The translations under genes were made by a program, and so were the position numbers. DNA of 32,905 nucleotides, from positions 1 to 32,905 of the forward strand of contig CALAYC010000017.1 in the NCBI GenBank assembly GCA_937894935.1, given 5' to 3'. Of the stretch, positions 30,308-32,905 are shown piece after piece. Under the pieces are notes generated by a model, which was not told where the DNA came from, ran no database searches, and saw only the letters and a program-made list of their open reading frames with translations. Source of the stretch: an uncultured Verrucomicrobiota bacterium (lineage in GTDB: Bacteria > Verrucomicrobiota > Verrucomicrobiia > Limisphaerales > JADLHS01). Every line of letters begins with the position of its first letter. Positions within the stretch are counted from its first letter, which is position 1.

Positions 30308-31918
30308 ATGGCTGTTCCCAACCGGTTTCTTCCGAACGACCCGCGAAGTTTTGCGCGGTTGATTCTCTGGGCTTGCGGCGGCATCACGTGCCTTTGGATT
30401 TTGCTTCTCGCGATTCAGGTAATGCTGCGCTGTCTGTTTCCGTGGGATTTGTATGTGTGGGCCGAAAGCCCTTTTCTCACGGATATGTTGAAACTCGAGC
30501 AGGGCAAACCGATTTACGGTCCGCTCGCTGATGGCAATTCGTTCGTTTACAGCCCCGGCCTCACCTATCTGACTTACGCAATTTTGAAACCGTTCGGGCT
30601 GCATCTGGACATTCGCTTTTGTCGAATTGTGACCGTGGTGATTGCGGTGCTCGCAAGTTTGATAGTGGGTTTTGCCCTGCGTCGAGCGGTGCGAATGATT
30701 TTCGGCGAATCAGCAGACAAAAAAGAGGGTAGCACAGTTACCACATGGCTGGGGGCGGGAATCGCGTTGCTGGTGATCTTCAAGAACTTCAACGCCGACA
30801 TCACACATCCGGATAATCTCGTCATGTTTCACACCGCAGCATTGCTGTGGCTGACGCTACGGTCGTTGCAGGAGCGTTCTCTAAAATGGGCACTTGGCAC
30901 GATGATTTTTGCGGCGGTCGGAGTTTTTGCAAAACAAACACTCTGTGTCGCTTTTCTCGGGCCAGCGCTCGTGTTTCTGCGATTCAAACCCTGGTCGGGA
31001 AAAACCGCGTGGGCCGTGGCGTTCTTCGGAATGATTGTCAGCGCCATTGCGCTAGCGGCGTTGTGGTATCCCGAACACGCAAAGCTCTACACGTGGGATG
31101 TGTTAACGCGGCAAAAGCTCCATCTGACGCGCGTTTATTGGATGAGCGTGGAGTTTATTCATGCCGACCGGGCATTGCTGCTGGTAATGGCAATCGGAGC
31201 CGCCATTTATTTGTGGCGAACGCGCGATTTATCCGGTCGCAGCTATTTGCAAGTGTGGTTTGCCTTAGGGATTTTTTCTGTCGCGCCCGGCGCGTTGGCC
31301 TACGTCAAACATTTCGGCACATGGAACAATTTAATCATTCATCAACTGTGGTTGTTCCTTTTAGTCTGGCCGGTGCTGGTTATCTGGTTTCGTCGCTTGA
31401 AAACAACTGATTCAGTTTCTGACGCAAACTTTACTTACGCGACGGGAGTCGTGCTCGTGTTGTTTCTCTTGGCGCTTTTGCCGACGAGATTTCCGATGGG
31501 ACGTCAGGTTTACGTCGCTTGTCAGGAGATTCAGAATCGTGTTACGGCAGATATCACGGCAGGCAAGCGGGTGCTTATCGCGCATGGCACGATGTATCAA
31601 TTGCGTGCGGGTTCGCGAGAAATTCCACTGGATCGTGCCAACACTATCGTGGATCTCGGCGCTGCCGGATTAAGCGATCAAGTCGGAACGGTGACGCGGA
31701 TTAAGAATCATTACTACGACCGGCTCTATCTCGCGGTGGAAGATTGGTACGATCCAGCAATGCGCGAGGCGTTCAGGAAATATTATCAGGTGGATACCAT
31801 CATCCCAAAACCCGACGTGTCGGACCGGATTGAGCTTGGTCGTTCGCTTGTTTTGATCGGCGATTGCATCATCATGTCGCCTCGCCGTGAAACTGCATCT
31901 GCTCCGCCAGAACGTTAA
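30308..31918 (+). CDS. GT-C-like polytopic membrane glycosyltransferase
   Basis: A 536-residue protein with about 10-11 predicted membrane segments and a soluble C-terminal region (about 410-536). After the first segment, a periplasmic loop holds acidic residues (PWDLYVWAESPF), where GT-C enzymes such as the ArnT/PMT/GT39 group keep catalytic Asp or Glu. Such enzymes move a sugar from a polyprenyl-phosphate donor to a lipid, protein or glycan outside the inner membrane. The assignment rests on topology and this loop rather than on a strong signature, so a hypothetical membrane protein is the fallback. The ATG at 30308 starts with a short polar tail. It converges on the next SDR gene with 1 nt between stop codons. 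Confidence 0.65.
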   Translation: MAVPNRFLPNDPRSFARLILWACGGITCLWILLLAIQVMLRCLFPWDLYVWAESPFLTDMLKLEQGKPIYGPLADGNSFVYSPGLTYLTYAILKPFGLHLDIRFCRIVTVVIAVLASLIVGFALRRAVRMIFGESADKKEGSTVTTWLGAGIALLVIFKNFNADITHPDNLVMFHTAALLWLTLRSLQERSLKWALGTMIFAAVGVFAKQTLCVAFLGPALVFLRFKPWSGKTAWAVAFFGMIVSAIALAALWYPEHAKLYTWDVLTRQKLHLTRVYWMSVEFIHADRALLLVMAIGAAIYLWRTRDLSGRSYLQVWFALGIFSVAPGALAYVKHFGTWNNLIIHQLWLFLLVWPVLVIWFRRLKTTDSVSDANFTYATGVVLVLFLLALLPTRFPMGRQVYVACQEIQNRVTADITAGKRVLIAHGTMYQLRAGSREIPLDRANTIVDLGAAGLSDQVGTVTRIKNHYYDRLYLAVEDWYDPAMREAFRKYYQVDTIIPKPDVSDRIELGRSLVLIGDCIIMSPRRETASAPPER

Positions 31919-31919
31919 A

Positions 31920-32905
31920 TCAGAACGTCTGTCCGTTTTCGGCGCACCAACGCAGGGCGCGGCGCATGCCTTCTTCGAGCGCAATCGTGGGACGATAACC
32001 CAATTCCTTTTCTGCGCGAGCCACGGAACAGGCGATGGTTTTATTCATCTCGGACAATACGTGAATTTTCTGATGATAAAGTCCGCAGGCTTGTAACGTT
32101 TTGTCCGCCAACCACGCAATTTCGCTGGCGAATCCAGGCAACCGCATTCGTTTGTGTTTACAGGTATGGCCGAATTCCTTTTCCAACAGGCGTTCAATCG
32201 TATCCACGATTTCGTTCATTGAATACGGTCGCTTGTCGGCGATCCAATAAACCTGTCCGGCGGCGTTCTCGCGTATTGCGGCGAGGATCAAACCCTGACT
32301 GAGATTATCCACATAAGCCATCGAACGGAGATTGTTGCCGCTCCCGACAATCGGCGCTTTGCCGTCGCGAATCATCTGAAAGAACAACGTCTGACGCGGC
32401 GGTTGATTCGGCCCATAAAACCAGGGCGCGCGAATGATGACTGTTTCAATCCTGTTGCTGCGCTCGCGCACGGCCAACTCCATTTCCATCTTTGAGCGGC
32501 CGTAGTTCATGTACGGATTGAACGGCGACAATTCGTCAAAGAGATGGTCAGGATGTGGATTGCAACCGCATGGTGAATTGGACGAAACAATCACGGCGCG
32601 TTTAACGCCAGCGTTGATGGCGGCGTCGAGCAGATTAACCGTCCCATCACGATTGATTTCATAAAATTCGCGCACGCGTTTCGGATGGATGATTCCCGCC
32701 GTGTGAAAGAGAATTGCGCCTTTGGCATCGGTCACAAACCTGGCGCAATCTACAGCATTTCGAATGTCACCGGTCACCACTTCGATGCGATCGCTAAGCT
32801 TTTGCAGCGCCGCGGCGTCCTGTCCCGGCAACAACATCACGCGGATGCGGAGATTCGATGCGGGTGACTTCAGTTCGTCGTGTTCAGGAAGGCCGTTCAC
32901 CAGCA
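31920..32905 (-). CDS. NAD-dependent epimerase/dehydratase, 5' end cut by window
   Basis: This is the C-terminal 327 or so residues of an extended SDR protein. The reading frame stays open to the window end, and the usual N-terminal GxxGxxG is not visible, so the start lies outside. Visible blocks are VTGDIRN, ILFHTAGIIHP, VIVSSNSPCG, the YxxxK in MNYGRSKMEMEL and VIIRAPWFYGPN. It resembles the 3-beta-HSD/NDP-sugar epimerase branch, and its C-terminal region matches the plan of the epimerase at 29178-30215, suggesting paralogy. The substrate is unknown. It converges on the membrane glycosyltransferase gene with no terminator. Confidence 0.87.
   Translation of the reverse strand, partial: LVNGLPEHDELKSPASNLRIRVMLLPGQDAAALQKLSDRIEVVTGDIRNAVDCARFVTDAKGAILFHTAGIIHPKRVREFYEINRDGTVNLLDAAINAGVKRAVIVSSNSPCGCNPHPDHLFDELSPFNPYMNYGRSKMEMELAVRERSNRIETVIIRAPWFYGPNQPPRQTLFFQMIRDGKAPIVGSGNNLRSMAYVDNLSQGLILAAIRENAAGQVYWIADKRPYSMNEIVDTIERLLEKEFGHTCKHKRMRLPGFASEIAWLADKTLQACGLYHQKIHVLSEMNKTIACSVARAEKELGYRPTIALEEGMRRALRWCAENGQTF

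Noticed and set aside
1..32905. CRISPR arrays, insertion sequences, integrase or phage genes, toxin-antitoxin pairs and restriction systems.
   Set aside because: No regular spaced repeats, terminal inverted repeats, transposase or nuclease motifs were seen on either strand, and all long frames are explained by the listed genes.

Overview
This window is a gene-dense, chromosomal-type segment. It has no rRNA, tRNA, CRISPR array, insertion sequence or phage gene that I can see. The gene set (glycogen synthase, heptose-7-phosphate kinase, a planctomycete-type single-heme cytochrome, a TPR lipoprotein, an SGLT-like sodium symporter, exported DUF362 protein) and the scarcity of Shine-Dalgarno sequences suggest a Gram-negative member of the PVC group. 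A Verrucomicrobiota bacterium of the Pedosphaera/Limisphaerales type is most likely. That placement is inference from gene content; no rRNA or marker tree was run.

Layout. 1-4168: a sugar ABC transporter (ATPase cut by the window edge, plus permease), then an SGLT-like sodium:solute symporter closed by a clear terminator. 4224-7004: serS and glgA, tightly linked. 7025-12414: an exported DUF362 protein (minus strand) diverges from a TPR lipoprotein, which is followed by a CvpA-like membrane protein and dnaG. 12433-14976: a small exported c-type cytochrome (minus) diverges from a tandem CbiX-type chelatase, followed by a Gfo/Idh/MocA oxidoreductase. 15049-19252: a 2-oxoacid dehydrogenase operon (E1 alpha, E1 beta, E2) with a thioredoxin-fold [2Fe-2S] ferredoxin attached, then a small membrane protein. 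19249-23346 (minus): APC permease, thiG, heptose-phosphate kinase and panB, read in that order. 23548-26614: a large exported membrane protein and an ABC-2 type ATPase with no permease beside them. 26668-30215 (minus): SDR epimerase, rph, histidine phosphatase and prmA. 30308-32905: a GT-C-like membrane glycosyltransferase converging on a second SDR epimerase cut by the window end.

The genes are mostly housekeeping and central metabolism: sugar uptake, glycogen, 2-oxoacid oxidation, pantothenate and thiamine synthesis, envelope heptose, replication priming and tRNA charging. I found no convincing new defence, mobile or secretion system.

The signal I consider most worth following is regulatory. 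Nine upstream regions share a sigma-70-like promoter with a fixed 16-nt spacer, close to TTGCGA-N16-TAWAAT. In five of them (serS, dnaG, the Gfo/Idh oxidoreductase, pdhA and the cytochrome) the -10 box ends only 5-7 nt before the start codon, which predicts leaderless mRNAs. In three more (cbiX, rph, DUF362) the gap is 12-13 nt, too short for a normal ribosome-binding site. This pattern also decides several start codons, notably pdhA.
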